Source of the DNA: JACKAQ01 sp020634975 [NCBI: Calditrichia bacterium]
Lineage (GTDB): Bacteria; Calditrichota; Calditrichia; RBG-13-44-9
Direction: 5' to 3'
Length of the DNA stretch: 64,000 nt
Assembly: GCA_020634975.1 (NCBI GenBank)
Contig: JACKAQ010000002.1
Coordinates: 739,635 to 803,634 of the forward strand
Part shown: one piece after another, positions 55,005 through 63,996 of the stretch
Numbering within the stretch: position 1 is the stretch's first letter
Layout: each line of letters begins with the position of its first letter
Program-made: the position numbers and the translations under genes
The notes under the pieces: generated by a model
What the model was told of the DNA's origin: nothing
What the model saw: the letters and a program-made list of their open reading frames with translations, nothing else
The model's database searches: none

Positions 55005-56258
55005 ATGGCTACTCGAATCCTTCACTGCGGCAAGTCGATAGAAAATTTCAATATCTGTATGAAGCACGAAGTTGCTGGATTCCTTCGGCGTGGTCCCGAA
55101 ATCGGTGACCTGATATATCTGGTAGTGAGTCATAATAAAAAAGTAATTTGCGGTATGAGAGGTAAACTAGCCGAAACAACCGACGACAAACCTTGGGAAG
55201 ACAGCGAAAATTATGTCATCGCGTTTTCATTGGAGGATATTGAATATGCAAGTCACTTCGATATTAAGTTTCTGTCTAAAATTGGCGGTAAGTATTGGAA
55301 CTTAAAATACTTGCAAGGTGCTAAACGCATTACCGATGATTCAGCCCTGACTGAGCTTGACAATGCCTTTCAAAAAAATAAAATCCAGGCCCCAAAGTAT
55401 CTCGAAGCGGATAGAAAACATGATGCTGATACTCTTGCAGATATCGAAGATGATATTTTAGATGAAAATCTGTCTGAGGCACTCCAGGCAGTCCCGGAAG
55501 CCAAGGTATCCATAATGGGCACTTTTCAAACTGTAAAATTTAAAAACGAAACCGATGAGCTGCGTGGCTTGGAACCGCTGGTAAATGACAATTTCTACTC
55601 GCTTTTTCCTGCATACGAGATTGGACGCACGTTGTTAATTCCTGAAAACCGCTTATTCATGTCATCCGGGATCGAGGCCAGAGGCGAGCAGGTTATGAAG
55701 GGGATCAAATCCATTCCGGATGGTCTGCTGATTCTATTCAACAAAAAATCGAAAAACCCCATTCAGATAAATCTCATCGAATATGAATGTTTTGGAGAAG
55801 GGAAAACCCGATCACAGGACAAATCCAATTTTCTCAACGGACAAATCATACCCCAATTGATGAAATTCGCTTCATCATTCAGCATTGTCACCGACAAACA
55901 AATCCGAGAACAAACCATCAAGAATTGGGTGGATAAGATAATTGACTATGTTTATGCCAATCAGGAACTTCAGAATAAGGTGACCCGGTGGATAAAAGAA
56001 ATAAAACCGGAGATATCTGATCAGCTAATCGGACGAGAAATAGACAAAGTGCTTTCGGAAGCCTTCCGGACCAATCTAAAAATTATCCTGATTATTGATG
56101 ATCTAAGTGCAGAACAAAAAAACACCATTACAAATGTCGTCAAAGCCTTTAAGCTGGAAAATGGAGAAAGTATCAACTTTTTATCATACGTTGTCCGTTT
56201 GGAGCAAAAAATCATTCTCACTGAATCGGAAGCAGAATTTGCGCTATCCGTCCAATAG
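55005..56258 (+). CDS. Two-part protein: PUA-like front, nuclease-like back (function unknown)
   Basis: 417 residues from ATG 55005, with AAGGTG nine bases ahead. The first ~130 residues (HCGKSIENFNICMKHEVAGF, PEIGDLIYLVVSHNKKVICG, EDSENYVIAFSLEDIEYASH, GGKYWNLKYLQGAKRI) look like a small PUA/EVE-like beta domain. After an acidic linker (ADTLADIEDDILDENLSEAL), the back half (LEPLVNDNFYSLFPAYEIGR, KSIPDGLLILFNK, INLIEYECFGEGKTRSQDKS) has the layout of a PD-(D/E)XK core with Asp, Glu and Lys, followed by helices and strand LKIILIIDDLS. The fold reading is inference. It stands alone between hairpins, as an accessory gene. Confidence 0.6.
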   Translation: MATRILHCGKSIENFNICMKHEVAGFLRRGPEIGDLIYLVVSHNKKVICGMRGKLAETTDDKPWEDSENYVIAFSLEDIEYASHFDIKFLSKIGGKYWNLKYLQGAKRITDDSALTELDNAFQKNKIQAPKYLEADRKHDADTLADIEDDILDENLSEALQAVPEAKVSIMGTFQTVKFKNETDELRGLEPLVNDNFYSLFPAYEIGRTLLIPENRLFMSSGIEARGEQVMKGIKSIPDGLLILFNKKSKNPIQINLIEYECFGEGKTRSQDKSNFLNGQIIPQLMKFASSFSIVTDKQIREQTIKNWVDKIIDYVYANQELQNKVTRWIKEIKPEISDQLIGREIDKVLSEAFRTNLKIILIIDDLSAEQKNTITNVVKAFKLENGESINFLSYVVRLEQKIILTESEAEFALSVQ

Positions 56259-56332
56259 CTTTTAAATTTTGTCGCAAAGATGTTTCCCAACAATTTTACA
56301 GTTGCAGGGACGCACCCAGCTCTTTTGGTAAG

Positions 56333-56376
56333 TGCCGGGGGCGTCTGATCAGCTTCTTGAACGAACGCCCCCGGCA
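56333..56376. terminator. 12-bp inverted repeat downstream of 55005-56258
   Basis: TGCCGGGGGCGT (56333-56344) and ACGCCCCCGGCA (56365-56376) pair perfectly around a 20-base loop. AAAATCATTG follows on the plus strand, so the U-run is weak. The rest of 56259-56608 shows no gene. Confidence 0.55.
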
Positions 56377-56608
56377 AAATCATTGTCTGAAACGGGATGG
56401 CGAGTTTAAACTTTTTGCGCACTTTTTGATCAGGCAATCAGCCGATTTTTTCAACTTTCCCCGCTCCACCGGACGCAAGTTTTGCATTCTTTTTTGTTCA
56501 GACGGACGCCGTTGTGTTCCATTTCTCAATCGTCCAGTGGCATTATAGCGATCAACCGGAATCGCCAGCTTCCATCCTCGCCAGCACCTTACGGCTCAAC
56601 GATGTAAC

Positions 56609-58270
56609 TTATTTTTCACCTACCATTTTCTTTACCTGATCCCCAAATCCGGTCAATTGCCAGCGAACCAGCGAAACCGGAATACTGCCGATTTCATTCA
56701 ATTCATCCATAAATGCTTTCATTTTGAACGGCTCACCTTGCGCCTCTTTTTGGCGGGCATATTCTGCGATCGTTTCTTCCAGCAAATATTTTCCGGTGAT
56801 GTAACTGGTGCCGTATCCCGGCTGGCGCAAATACAAATGTTGTTCAAATATGAGCAGGGTCGGTTCGGTTTTCATCCAACCGCGCGGCGTCCAGTTCGAG
56901 TGAATTTTCCCGGCTTCTTCCATCGTCATTTCGTTAGCGTGGGCATACAGCGACCCGAGTCCGCGGGCAGCGCGCTGGGCAATCATAATCCAGACAATCT
57001 CGCGAACGCGCGGATTATCATCATATAATCCGGCTTGCATAAACAGCTCCTCAACAGCGGTTGCCAATCCTTCATCGCGGCTATCGAAAATATTATACAG
57101 CAACGCGTTTCGGCGGATAACGTTGTCCAACGGATCATTATCCATCTGCGCCAGCACAAACCAATGATAAAAATGGGAATACAACGGACGGGGATCGTAA
57201 TGAGCACCAACCAAAAAGAAATTGCGTTTTTCTAACGGAACATAGCTGAGCAGGTGTTCGCGCAATGCCGGTTCAAAATAATCGGCGACGGTGACGATGT
57301 CCTGATCTTTCAGAAAGTCCATAAAACTGCGGGCGGATCGTTCCGCAAGTGCCCGGAATTCTTCCGGCGACGCTGCTGCTTTTAGCTCCGGCAAATGGCG
57401 ATTGCGATGTTCTTCCATTTTCAGCGATGACCAGGCGCGGGCCAATTCGCGTTTCAGGATCATCACTTCATCATCCCAGGTTAGCGGAACGAGATGCACG
57501 TTTTGTTGATACCAGGTGTAATTTTCCTTTCCGATGCCGGATGGCCCGGTTTTCGATGCCGACTGTTTTTCCAGCCAGACAACCAGCTCATCCGTTGCGG
57601 ATTTTGCGTCGGCAATTGCTTTTTTTAGCTGCGCACCAGCGCCGGAACCGACAGTTTCAGCAAGTTTATCCAGCGCTTCGCTTTGTTCGCGAATATCGCG
57701 GATACCGGCAATCCAGAGATCCCGGGCGTTGCCGGTCAAATTGATTTGCGCCTGTTTATTCAGCGGCGCGATGATGTTCAAATCTGCGATAAGTCGCGCT
57801 TCTTCCGCAGCCGACAGCGGAAATTGATACGTCCACAGCTCCGTTACGGCGTGATGTGTTGGACCTTCATGCGCCGGAACATCGCTGCGATCTTCCCAAA
57901 TGGATTTGTAAAACGCGGGATCGCGCACCCACGGTTTTAAAATGCGGTGGTTAAAATCGAAGCCGTTCATTTCCGCCAGCAAAATGTGCCAGTCAACTTG
58001 CTGTTCAACCGTCCAACCGCTGTAATCGAGTGCGTTCAATTTTTGTTGATAGGTTTTGAATGTCTCATAACGTTTTTCGAAGGTTGCGGCTGTGTAATCG
58101 GGTGCGCCGTCCAGCATTGGCGGACGCTCAAATTTGCGCCATTCGGTGAACAGCGAAACCAGGTCATCATAATTACCGGATGACTGGCTTAAGCCGCTGG
58201 AAATTGTGCCAATCAACAACAGCAAAACCGCCCAATGGATGTTGCGTTTAATAGAATTCCGAATCGTCAC
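56609..58270 (-). CDS. Secreted DUF885-like protein
   Basis: 553 residues with signal peptide ([17 protein letters not shown]). It opens [20 protein letters not shown] and [20 protein letters not shown], then [20 protein letters not shown] and [20 protein letters not shown], in the style of DUF885 helical peptidase-like proteins. The back half has [20 protein letters not shown] and [20 protein letters not shown], consistent with that family. The usual HExxPGH zinc motif of DUF885 is not seen, so peptidase activity is doubtful. No operon partner is adjacent. Confidence 0.65.
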   Translation of the reverse strand: MTIRNSIKRNIHWAVLLLLIGTISSGLSQSSGNYDDLVSLFTEWRKFERPPMLDGAPDYTAATFEKRYETFKTYQQKLNALDYSGWTVEQQVDWHILLAEMNGFDFNHRILKPWVRDPAFYKSIWEDRSDVPAHEGPTHHAVTELWTYQFPLSAAEEARLIADLNIIAPLNKQAQINLTGNARDLWIAGIRDIREQSEALDKLAETVGSGAGAQLKKAIADAKSATDELVVWLEKQSASKTGPSGIGKENYTWYQQNVHLVPLTWDDEVMILKRELARAWSSLKMEEHRNRHLPELKAAASPEEFRALAERSARSFMDFLKDQDIVTVADYFEPALREHLLSYVPLEKRNFFLVGAHYDPRPLYSHFYHWFVLAQMDNDPLDNVIRRNALLYNIFDSRDEGLATAVEELFMQAGLYDDNPRVREIVWIMIAQRAARGLGSLYAHANEMTMEEAGKIHSNWTPRGWMKTEPTLLIFEQHLYLRQPGYGTSYITGKYLLEETIAEYARQKEAQGEPFKMKAFMDELNEIGSIPVSLVRWQLTGFGDQVKKMVGEK

Positions 58271-58564
58271 TATCTATTCCTCCAAAAATTTGCTACACAA
58301 AAAAATCTATACTTTATTTTGAGAAGATAAGCGTCGCCGGCGAGTTATTCAATAGCTGTCGGTGAAGTAATCCGGATTTATACGGCAGATAGGAAATTAT
58401 TTTAACGATCGACGAGAAGAAACACCCTCCCGTTTTCAGAAAAGCAAAAATCTAACTTGTGCGGAAAAAATCGAAAAAATGAATATATTAAGCAGAATAA
58501 ATACAGGTTAGGTAATTATCCAAAACCAAAGCCCAAACAAACTCCAACATTTCATTTGTAAGCT

Positions 58565-59680
58565 ATGAAAAAAATTCCTGTTTCCCAGATTGACACACTT
58601 TTTACCAACGGCAGTTATCCGATTGAATTTCTGATTTATTACCGTAACCCGATCGACATCGACAACATTAAAACGGCATTAAAATATTTATCAACACCAT
58701 TTTGGCCGCTGTTTGGCGAATATCGCGATGGCAGTATTTACGCCAAAACCTATTCCGAAACTGATGTTATTTCTGAGGCGACTATCGACACAGATTTTTC
58801 GGCTGACAGGCAATGTTTCGCCGAGATCGGTAACCCCGTAGAGTTGGTTAGCGGAAAACTATTTCATCTCCGGATTCTCCGATACAACAACGGCACAGTG
58901 CTCATTCCAAAAATGAACCATTTGGCGGGTGACGGCTACAGCTATTTTTACTTTTTGTATCAACTGGCGGTAATGAGCCGTACCCATGCGCTTCCGTTAA
59001 AGAAACAGTTTATCCGTGCCGTTTTGGCACCGCGCCACAACCGTACTGTTTTGCGGGATTTTCAATTCGATCCATTCGAGATCCCGGTGGAAAAACAACC
59101 GGACAATCTGGTTATCAAATTCAAACATATTGCGAAATCTGCGGTGCGGGATCAAATCAAAACTATTGCCGCCGATCAAAACGCCAGGGTTTCCAGTAAT
59201 GATATTTTAGCGGCGACGGTGGTCAAAACATCTGTTGAGTTACAATCAAATTCATTTGGAACAACTATTAACCTGACGATTCCGATGGATGTACGAAATC
59301 GTATCAAACCATACGGCACAAAATATTTCGGAAACGGATTGATGTTCCACAAGGTCTCATTCGCAACCGGCGATTTGCAACAAGCTACTATTGACGATAT
59401 TGCGGTGCGCATCCGGAAAAGCATGCCGGATATCAGCCAAAACCAATATCTGGAATACCTGATGCAATTGGAAACATGGATCGCCAATAAACAGTTTGCC
59501 GACCTGAAACCATACGCCCCTTCAACGGGATGTTTGGTTACGAATATTTCCAAACTGCCCACAAACAAGCTCGATTTCGGTAGCGGTAATCCGGATGCAG
59601 TGATACCCATAACCGTTGGCAAAAACTCAGTTGCGATTATGGCAGACCAAAATGATTACGTGTTGCGATTGGTGTATTGA
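58565..59680 (+). CDS. BAHD/condensation-type acyltransferase-like protein
   Basis: 371 residues. It has the chloramphenicol-acetyltransferase-like fold pattern of BAHD and condensation enzymes. The catalytic HxxxDG motif appears as MNHLAGDGYSYFYF at about residue 120, and LDFGSGNPDAVIPIT near 340 matches the position of the DFGWG motif of BAHD acyltransferases. RVSSNDILAATVVKTSVEL and LTIPMDVRNRIKPYGTKYFG fit the conserved middle. BAHD enzymes transfer acyl groups from CoA and are best known in plants and fungi. The acyl donor and acceptor are unknown. It is free-standing, 294 bases from its upstream neighbour. Confidence 0.72.
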   Translation: MKKIPVSQIDTLFTNGSYPIEFLIYYRNPIDIDNIKTALKYLSTPFWPLFGEYRDGSIYAKTYSETDVISEATIDTDFSADRQCFAEIGNPVELVSGKLFHLRILRYNNGTVLIPKMNHLAGDGYSYFYFLYQLAVMSRTHALPLKKQFIRAVLAPRHNRTVLRDFQFDPFEIPVEKQPDNLVIKFKHIAKSAVRDQIKTIAADQNARVSSNDILAATVVKTSVELQSNSFGTTINLTIPMDVRNRIKPYGTKYFGNGLMFHKVSFATGDLQQATIDDIAVRIRKSMPDISQNQYLEYLMQLETWIANKQFADLKPYAPSTGCLVTNISKLPTNKLDFGSGNPDAVIPITVGKNSVAIMADQNDYVLRLVY

Positions 59681-59818
59681 TTGGCGAGGTCTCATTTAGT
59701 GAAATCCGGCGAATCCCAAAACGCAATCCCCCCGCCAGATTGTCGCGTCTCCCCCTTGAGAGTGGTGTATTGAATGGTTATTTTGTAAACGGACAACATT
59801 AGAAAGGCACCGCTCGTT

Positions 59819-60379
59819 ATGCAAAAATTGATCGTTTTTAACCATATCACACTGGACGGCTATTTTACGGACGTCAACGGTGATATGAGCTGGGCGCATA
59901 AACAAGATGAAGAATGGAATGCCTTTACGAGGGAAAACGCCGGCAGCGGCGGTACCTTGATTTTTGGCAGAAAAACTTACGATTTGATGAACAGCTTTTG
60001 GCCCACCCCCGCAGCAATGCAACGGATGCCCGATATTGCCAAACGGATGAACGATGCCCCAAAAGTGGTTTTCTCCACAACTTTGAATCAGGCTGACTGG
60101 CAAAATACCACACTCATAAAAAACAATATTACCGAAGAAATCCTCAAGCTGAAACAGCAGCCCGGAAAAGGGTTGGTTGTTTTGGGGAGTGGCAGCATTA
60201 TTGCCCAACTGGCAGGTGAACACCTGATTGATGAATACCATCTGGTGCTGAATCCCATTGCGATCGGCAGCGGGCGCAGTTTGTTTGAAGGGCTCGCAAA
60301 CCATTTATCGCTCCAATTGGACACCTCCAGGGTATTTGGGAACAGCAACATTCTGCTCCGCTATCTTCCCGTTAAATAA
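59819..60379 (+). CDS. Dihydrofolate reductase/RibD C-terminal family protein
   Basis: 186 residues. It starts KLIVFNHITLDGYFTDVNGD, has LIFGRKTYDLMNSFWPTPAA and KVVFSTTLNQADWQNTTLIK, and closes LVVLGSGSIIAQLAGEHLID, EYHLVLNPIAIGSGRSLFEG. This is the short RibD-C/YyaP-like branch. It is probably an NADPH-dependent reductase of unknown substrate rather than true DHFR. It is transcribed after the BAHD-like gene with a 138-base gap. Confidence 0.85.
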   Translation: MQKLIVFNHITLDGYFTDVNGDMSWAHKQDEEWNAFTRENAGSGGTLIFGRKTYDLMNSFWPTPAAMQRMPDIAKRMNDAPKVVFSTTLNQADWQNTTLIKNNITEEILKLKQQPGKGLVVLGSGSIIAQLAGEHLIDEYHLVLNPIAIGSGRSLFEGLANHLSLQLDTSRVFGNSNILLRYLPVK

Positions 60380-60469
60380 AGCCCCACTTCCCCACCCCAC
60401 AGCTACACCTGTTTAAAAAAATTTTGACCCTCTACCAAACTGTTTCTCGGCAAGTAATAATAATCCACC

Positions 60470-60656
60470 TTGACTGGCCGTTACAATTAGCTTAACTTGG
60501 TATTCAATTAACGGAATTCCGGCCCACCTTGGTAAACCACACTCTGGACTAGAAAACCCAACAACCGATAACTTATGTTATCATATCTATAGGCATTTAG
60601 CTATTTTTTATAACCATTAAAAATAAAATGAACGACGCTAACGGGTGTCGTTTATT
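60470..60656 (+). promoter_or_regulatory. Long leader of the RRM gene: possible promoter, palindrome, hairpin
   Basis: The 304-base spacer before the RRM gene holds TTGACT (60470-60475), 17 bases, then TAACTT (60493-60498), a plausible weak promoter. A palindrome GATAAC-TTAT-GTTATC lies at 60567-60582, and a stem-loop (60627-60638 with 60645-60656, AACGACGC/GTGTCGTT core) sits just before the ribosome site. A long structured leader fits cold-shock-type control of RNA-binding proteins, but this is inference. Confidence 0.3.
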
Positions 60657-60686
60657 CTTGAATCAACCCATATCAAAGGATGAATG

Positions 60687-60992
60687 ATGAATATTTATGT
60701 AGGCAATCTGTCCCACCAAACCAGTGAAGATGACTTGAAAGAAGCATTTGAGTCGTTTGGAAAAATAACCGCTGTCAATATTATTAAAGACAAGTTTACC
60801 AGCGAATCAAAAGGTTTTGGATTTGTCGAAATGGAAGCAAAAGCTGATGCACAATCGGCAATTGATCAGCTAAACGGAACAGATCTCAACGGTAAAAATA
60901 TTATCGTTAACGAAGCACGCCCCAAATCGGACAAACGCGGTGGCGGTGGTTTTGGTGGTGGCGGTGGTTTTCGCGGACGCGGAAATCGTTAA
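60687..60992 (+). CDS. Glycine-rich RRM RNA-binding protein
   Basis: 101 residues from ATG 60687 (six bases after AAAGGA; ATG 60684 is also in frame). One RRM with RNP2 IYVGNLS and RNP1 KGFGFVEM, then IIVNEARPKSDKRGG and a Gly/Arg-rich tail (GGGGFGGGGGFRGRGNR). It binds single-stranded RNA. Bacterial homologues are often cold-induced RNA chaperones. It begins a run of RNA-related genes up to khpA. Confidence 0.93.
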   Translation: MNIYVGNLSHQTSEDDLKEAFESFGKITAVNIIKDKFTSESKGFGFVEMEAKADAQSAIDQLNGTDLNGKNIIVNEARPKSDKRGGGGFGGGGGFRGRGNR

Positions 60993-61025
60993 CTGCCAAT
61001 CATTTGCAGTGGTCAATTATAATTT

Positions 61026-61280
61026 ATGAAATGGGGGAAACAGATCAAACTTACCATTCCCTGGCGGTTAAAAAAAAACCTGACCAGATCCACGTCAATT
61101 GAGGTTCTGTTTCTCGAAGAGACCACAAAAACAATTCGGGTAAATTATAAAGACCATATTGTTTGGCTGCAAAAATCGTTACTTGTTGTTGAAACATACG
61201 AAGGGGATAATATTACCATCATTATACCCCTTTGGCTGTTTAAGCTTAAGTTCAACGGGCTAAAATTTCCTGATGAATAG
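61026..61280 (+). CDS. Small hypothetical protein
   Basis: 84 residues, basic N-terminus (MKWGKQIKLTIPWRLKKNLT), then beta-like SIEVLFLEETTKTIRVNY and LLVVETYEGDNITIIIPLWL. No clear ribosome site precedes ATG 61026. It lies between the RRM gene and the sigma factor on the same strand. No family is recognised. Confidence 0.4.
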   Translation: MKWGKQIKLTIPWRLKKNLTRSTSIEVLFLEETTKTIRVNYKDHIVWLQKSLLVVETYEGDNITIIIPLWLFKLKFNGLKFPDE

Positions 61281-61360
61281 TGCCGTGCCCCATTTTTTTG
61301 TGCTGGTTGAATAAAGACGATTCTGACAAAAAAAACAAAGGTAAGGGAGTTTAATATCGT

Positions 61361-62208
61361 ATGATCAAATATTCTGATAGTCGTGAAAGTCAGTCATTGG
61401 ATAAATATCTTCAGGAAATCAGCGAGGTACCATTATTATCCCCCGAAGATGAGATTGAATTGGCACGTCAGATAAAAAAAGGAGATACCCAGGCTTTAGA
61501 GAAGTTGACCAGAGCAAATCTTCGTTTTGTCGTTAGTGTTGCAAAAATGTTTCAAAACAGAGGGCTATCATTAAACGATTTGATCAACGAAGGCAATCTA
61601 GGGCTGATGAAAGCGGCACAACGCTTTGACGAAACCCGGGGATTTAAATTTATTTCATACGCAGTGTGGTGGATTCGTCAGGGAATTATCCAGGCATTGG
61701 GCGATAACTCCCGGATTGTTCGCCTGCCCTTAACAGGGTTGGGATACTCTCCAAAATAGGCAAAGTATATTCCAAACTGGAGCAAGAACACGGACGCGAA
61801 CCAAGTTCCGATGAAATTGCCGAACAACTGGAAATGAAAGGATACGACGTGAGAGAAACCCTCAAGGTTTCCAAACGTCATTTATCCATTGATACACCGT
61901 TCAAGATTGGTGAAAACAACTCGCTGCTCGATGTTATCGAGAACAATCACCAACCATCGCCGGATGCGGAATTAATGGATCATTCTTTAAAGATGGAAAT
62001 TGATCTGACGCTGGCGACGCTGACCAAACGGGAAGCCGAAGTTGTCCGGTTATATTTTGGGCTCGGTACAGATCAATCGCTGACACTGGAAGAAATTGGC
62101 GAACGCTTTAACCTGACCCGCGAAAGAATTCGCCAGATAAAGGAAGTCGCGTTGCGTCGATTGCGTCATAAATCCCGCAGCAAAATATTGCGGTCATTTT
62201 TAGAATAA
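61361..62208 (+). pseudogene. rpoD: Primary-type sigma-70 factor, one frameshift
   Basis: About 282 residues when repaired, the short form without region 1.1 seen in Bacteroidetes-type RpoD/SigA. Region 1.2 [20 protein letters not shown], region 2 [40 protein letters not shown] and [20 protein letters not shown], and region 4 KREAEVVRLYFGLGTDQS with RERIRQIKEVALRRLRHKS are all present. The frame breaks at CCC 61727-61729. One more C gives [20 protein letters not shown], matching the conserved region 3. AAGGGAG precedes the start. A true null of the main sigma factor is implausible, so this is either a base error or a second, dispensable copy. Confidence 0.88.
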
Positions 62209-62342
62209 ATGTTCAGGTAAACAGTAAATGTAAGAATTGATACGCTATAAAACGAGATTCTTCGTTTGCGGCAAACCGTGATTCCTCAGAAAACCGCATC
62301 GTCACGCTGATAAAACATCCAAATCCAAAAAGGAGCAACACA

Positions 62343-62456
62343 ATGGGCGACAAAGGTCAAAAAGATAAAGACAAAAAGCAGAAGCAAGAATCCATAAAGA
62401 AGAATGATTCTGCAAAAAAAGCAAAACAGAAACAGGATGAAAAGAAGAAAGCCTGA
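62343..62456 (+). CDS. 37-residue lysine-rich small protein
   Basis: ATG 62343 is preceded by AAAAAGGAG with seven bases of spacing, a very strong ribosome site. The product is highly charged and disordered, with Lys about 40 percent (MGDKGQKDKDKKQKQ, SIKKNDSAKKAKQKQDEKKK), ending at TGA 62454-62456. It lies between the sigma factor and khpA. Similar tiny basic proteins occur in other bacteria, but no function is known to me; RNA or ribosome binding is a guess from charge and neighbours. Confidence 0.65.
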   Translation: MGDKGQKDKDKKQKQESIKKNDSAKKAKQKQDEKKKA

Positions 62457-62526
62457 TCCTGACGGATACAAAGCGATTGTGGTTTGACGAATATTCCAAA
62501 TATTGAAAATCTAAGGGAGGTTGTTG

Positions 62527-62778
62527 ATGAAAGATTTTCTAGAAAATCTGGTAAAGCACATCGTTGACAAGCCTGACGATGTCCAAATAAATACGGTTAA
62601 AGGTCACGGAACCATTGTTTTTGAACTACGGGTTAACGAGTGCGACACGGGAAAAGTCATTGGTCAATACGGTCAGACTGCAAATTCTTTGCGAATACTT
62701 TTGGGTGCTGTTGCAGCAAAAAACCATCAACACTCTTTTTTGGAAATTTTAGACCCGTTGCCAGAGAAAACACCGTAA
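62527..62778 (+). CDS. khpA: KhpA-like KH-domain RNA-binding protein
   Basis: 83 residues from ATG 62527, with AGGGAGG seven bases ahead. It is the usual length for KhpA/YlqC. It opens FLENLVKHIVDKPDDVQINT and has the KH signature TGKVIGQYGQTANSLRILLG; the GxxG loop reads GQYG. It binds RNA, often with KhpB in other bacteria, affecting translation and cell division. Genes encoding an RRM protein, a sigma factor and a lysine-rich peptide precede it. Confidence 0.9.
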   Translation: MKDFLENLVKHIVDKPDDVQINTVKGHGTIVFELRVNECDTGKVIGQYGQTANSLRILLGAVAAKNHQHSFLEILDPLPEKTP

Positions 62779-62963
62779 CCAAAACCGCACAAAATACTGA
62801 TTTGTTTGGTATTTGGTATCCCTTTTCGGATAATTTAGCTGTAACTGTGAGTATTTTCTGTGCTCGCTTGAATCTATCTGCACCAAACAAGCACCTTTTG
62901 ATAGGCATTTGCATATCTGAACCGCACGCTTGCTCCTCGCAAGTCCCCTCCGCACCCCAGAAC

Positions 62964-63070
62964 TACAATTTTGCATTTCCGATACACATGAGAGCATTTC
63001 CAACATACAATTTTGCATCTCTGATACACATGAGAGCATTTCCAATATACAATTTTGCATCTCCGAACCG
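62964..63070. repeat. 42-bp tandem repeat, about 2.5 copies
   Basis: Units at 62964-63005 and 63006-63047 differ at only a few positions, and a partial third runs from 63048 to about 63070. The unit starts TACAATTTTGCATYTCYGAT. It lies 186 bases after khpA in a gene-free stretch (62779-63459). The unit length is a multiple of three, but neither strand has convincing coding context. Confidence 0.85.
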
Positions 63071-63247
63071 CTCAATTGCTTTGAAGTCCCCTTTCCTGCC
63101 TATCTGCCCTTCTTTCAAGATAGAAATGTTGGATTTCATGAATTATTTTTTGATTGTAGCTGTAAAAAATATCAAAACATGCTCAAAGGTCATAATAGAA
63201 ATTCAAAATAAATGATTTTATTATCGCTATCATGCGTGCAAGCCTTA

Positions 63248-63305
63248 CAAAGCAGAGCTTTTGAAAATAGTATGCATTCCAAGCCGAGCTTGGAACGAGG
63301 ATTTA
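63248..63305. repeat. REP-like element, copy 1
   Basis: It contains CAAAGCAGAGCTTTTG and the palindrome TTCCAAGC-CGA-GCTTGGAA (63277-63295) followed by CGAGGATTTA. The same arrangement recurs at 63397-63453. The palindromes of this and the following elements lie within 200 bases of the RAYT gene. Confidence 0.8.
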
Positions 63306-63317
63306 CAACACACTCCC

Positions 63318-63342
63318 TCGTTCCAGGCTCCGCCTGGAATGC
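63318..63342. repeat. REP-like element, inverted half-copy
   Basis: TTCCAGGC-TCC-GCCTGGAA (63321-63339) with flanks CTCG and TGC is the inverse orientation of copy 1 (GCATTCC...GGAACGAG). The two form an inverted pair like a BIME. Confidence 0.75.
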
Positions 63343-63396
63343 CCTTTTCCATAAAAGCGCCAGCTTTTGTCCAAAGCAACATGCATGCCAATGCAT

Positions 63397-63453
63397 CAAA
63401 GCAGAGCTTTGGTGACAGTATGCGTTCCAAGCGGAGCTTGGAACGAGGATTTA
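63397..63453. repeat. REP-like element, copy 2
   Basis: It repeats the layout of copy 1: CAAAGCAGAGCTTTGGTG, then the 10-bp palindrome CGTTCCAAGC-GGA-GCTTGGAACG (63423-63445), then AGGATTTA. It ends seven bases before the transposase stop codon, so the element abuts the RAYT gene. Confidence 0.82.
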
Positions 63454-63459
63454 AAGCAC

Positions 63460-63996
63460 TCAATGCACCTTAATCAGCTCAACATTAAAAATACCCTGAC
63501 CCAGAAAATAATTACTTGCACTGGAATAAACCCAATGTTCCGGCTGAGCTACCAAACCCGTTTTAACCGGGTTATTATGAATATATTCAATCTTCTGACG
63601 CAGCATTTTCTCGCTGACAATCATCTGCGGATGCACACCTTCCTGCCAAACCTGATGGATGCTATCGGTTTTATACCGCTTCTTCCAATACGACAATTGG
63701 TTTAACAACCACTGCCGATCATCAAATGTTATTTTTTTGATTAATTGGGTCGCTGTATAGCTTTTAAACTCCTTAAAAATTTTTGACAAATCAGCCCCTG
63801 ACACAATCAAATGCGCATGATTATCCAACAAGACAAACGCATGAACCTTTAAGCCTTTGTTTTCCTGACTGAAGCGCAATGCATCAATAAAAATGTCACA
63901 GTATTTAGCGCGGGTGAAAACGGGAATCCATTCCACAATTGTCATCGTGATAAAATAGAAATCATTGCCAGAAAGAAATTGATAGCGGGAACGCAT
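63460..63996 (-). CDS. REP-associated tyrosine transposase (RAYT, Y1/HUH family)
   Basis: 178 residues to ATG 63996; the window ends four bases beyond the start, so the true start could lie outside. The HUH motif is LDNHAHLIVSG. The catalytic Tyr is probably in QKIEYIHNNPVKTGLV, preceded by HQVWQEGVHPQMI and followed by HWVYSSASNY, all standard for RAYTs. RAYTs bind and nick REP palindromes. Three such palindromes lie immediately beyond its stop codon, supporting the assignment and its likely activity in cis. Confidence 0.92.
   Translation of the reverse strand: MRSRYQFLSGNDFYFITMTIVEWIPVFTRAKYCDIFIDALRFSQENKGLKVHAFVLLDNHAHLIVSGADLSKIFKEFKSYTATQLIKKITFDDRQWLLNQLSYWKKRYKTDSIHQVWQEGVHPQMIVSEKMLRQKIEYIHNNPVKTGLVAQPEHWVYSSASNYFLGQGIFNVELIKVH

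Noticed and set aside
62964-63070. Possible CRISPR array
   Set aside because: The units are contiguous 42-bp tandem copies without variable spacers and no cas genes are nearby.
62749-63075. Minus-strand frame with Cys-rich 14-residue repeats (EMQNCILEMLSCVS)
   Set aside because: The periodicity only reflects the 42-bp DNA repeat; no ribosome site and overlap with khpA on the other strand.
62640-63215. Long plus-strand frame across khpA end and the tandem repeats
   Set aside because: It overlaps khpA in another frame and reads through the 42-bp repeats; composition is not protein-like.
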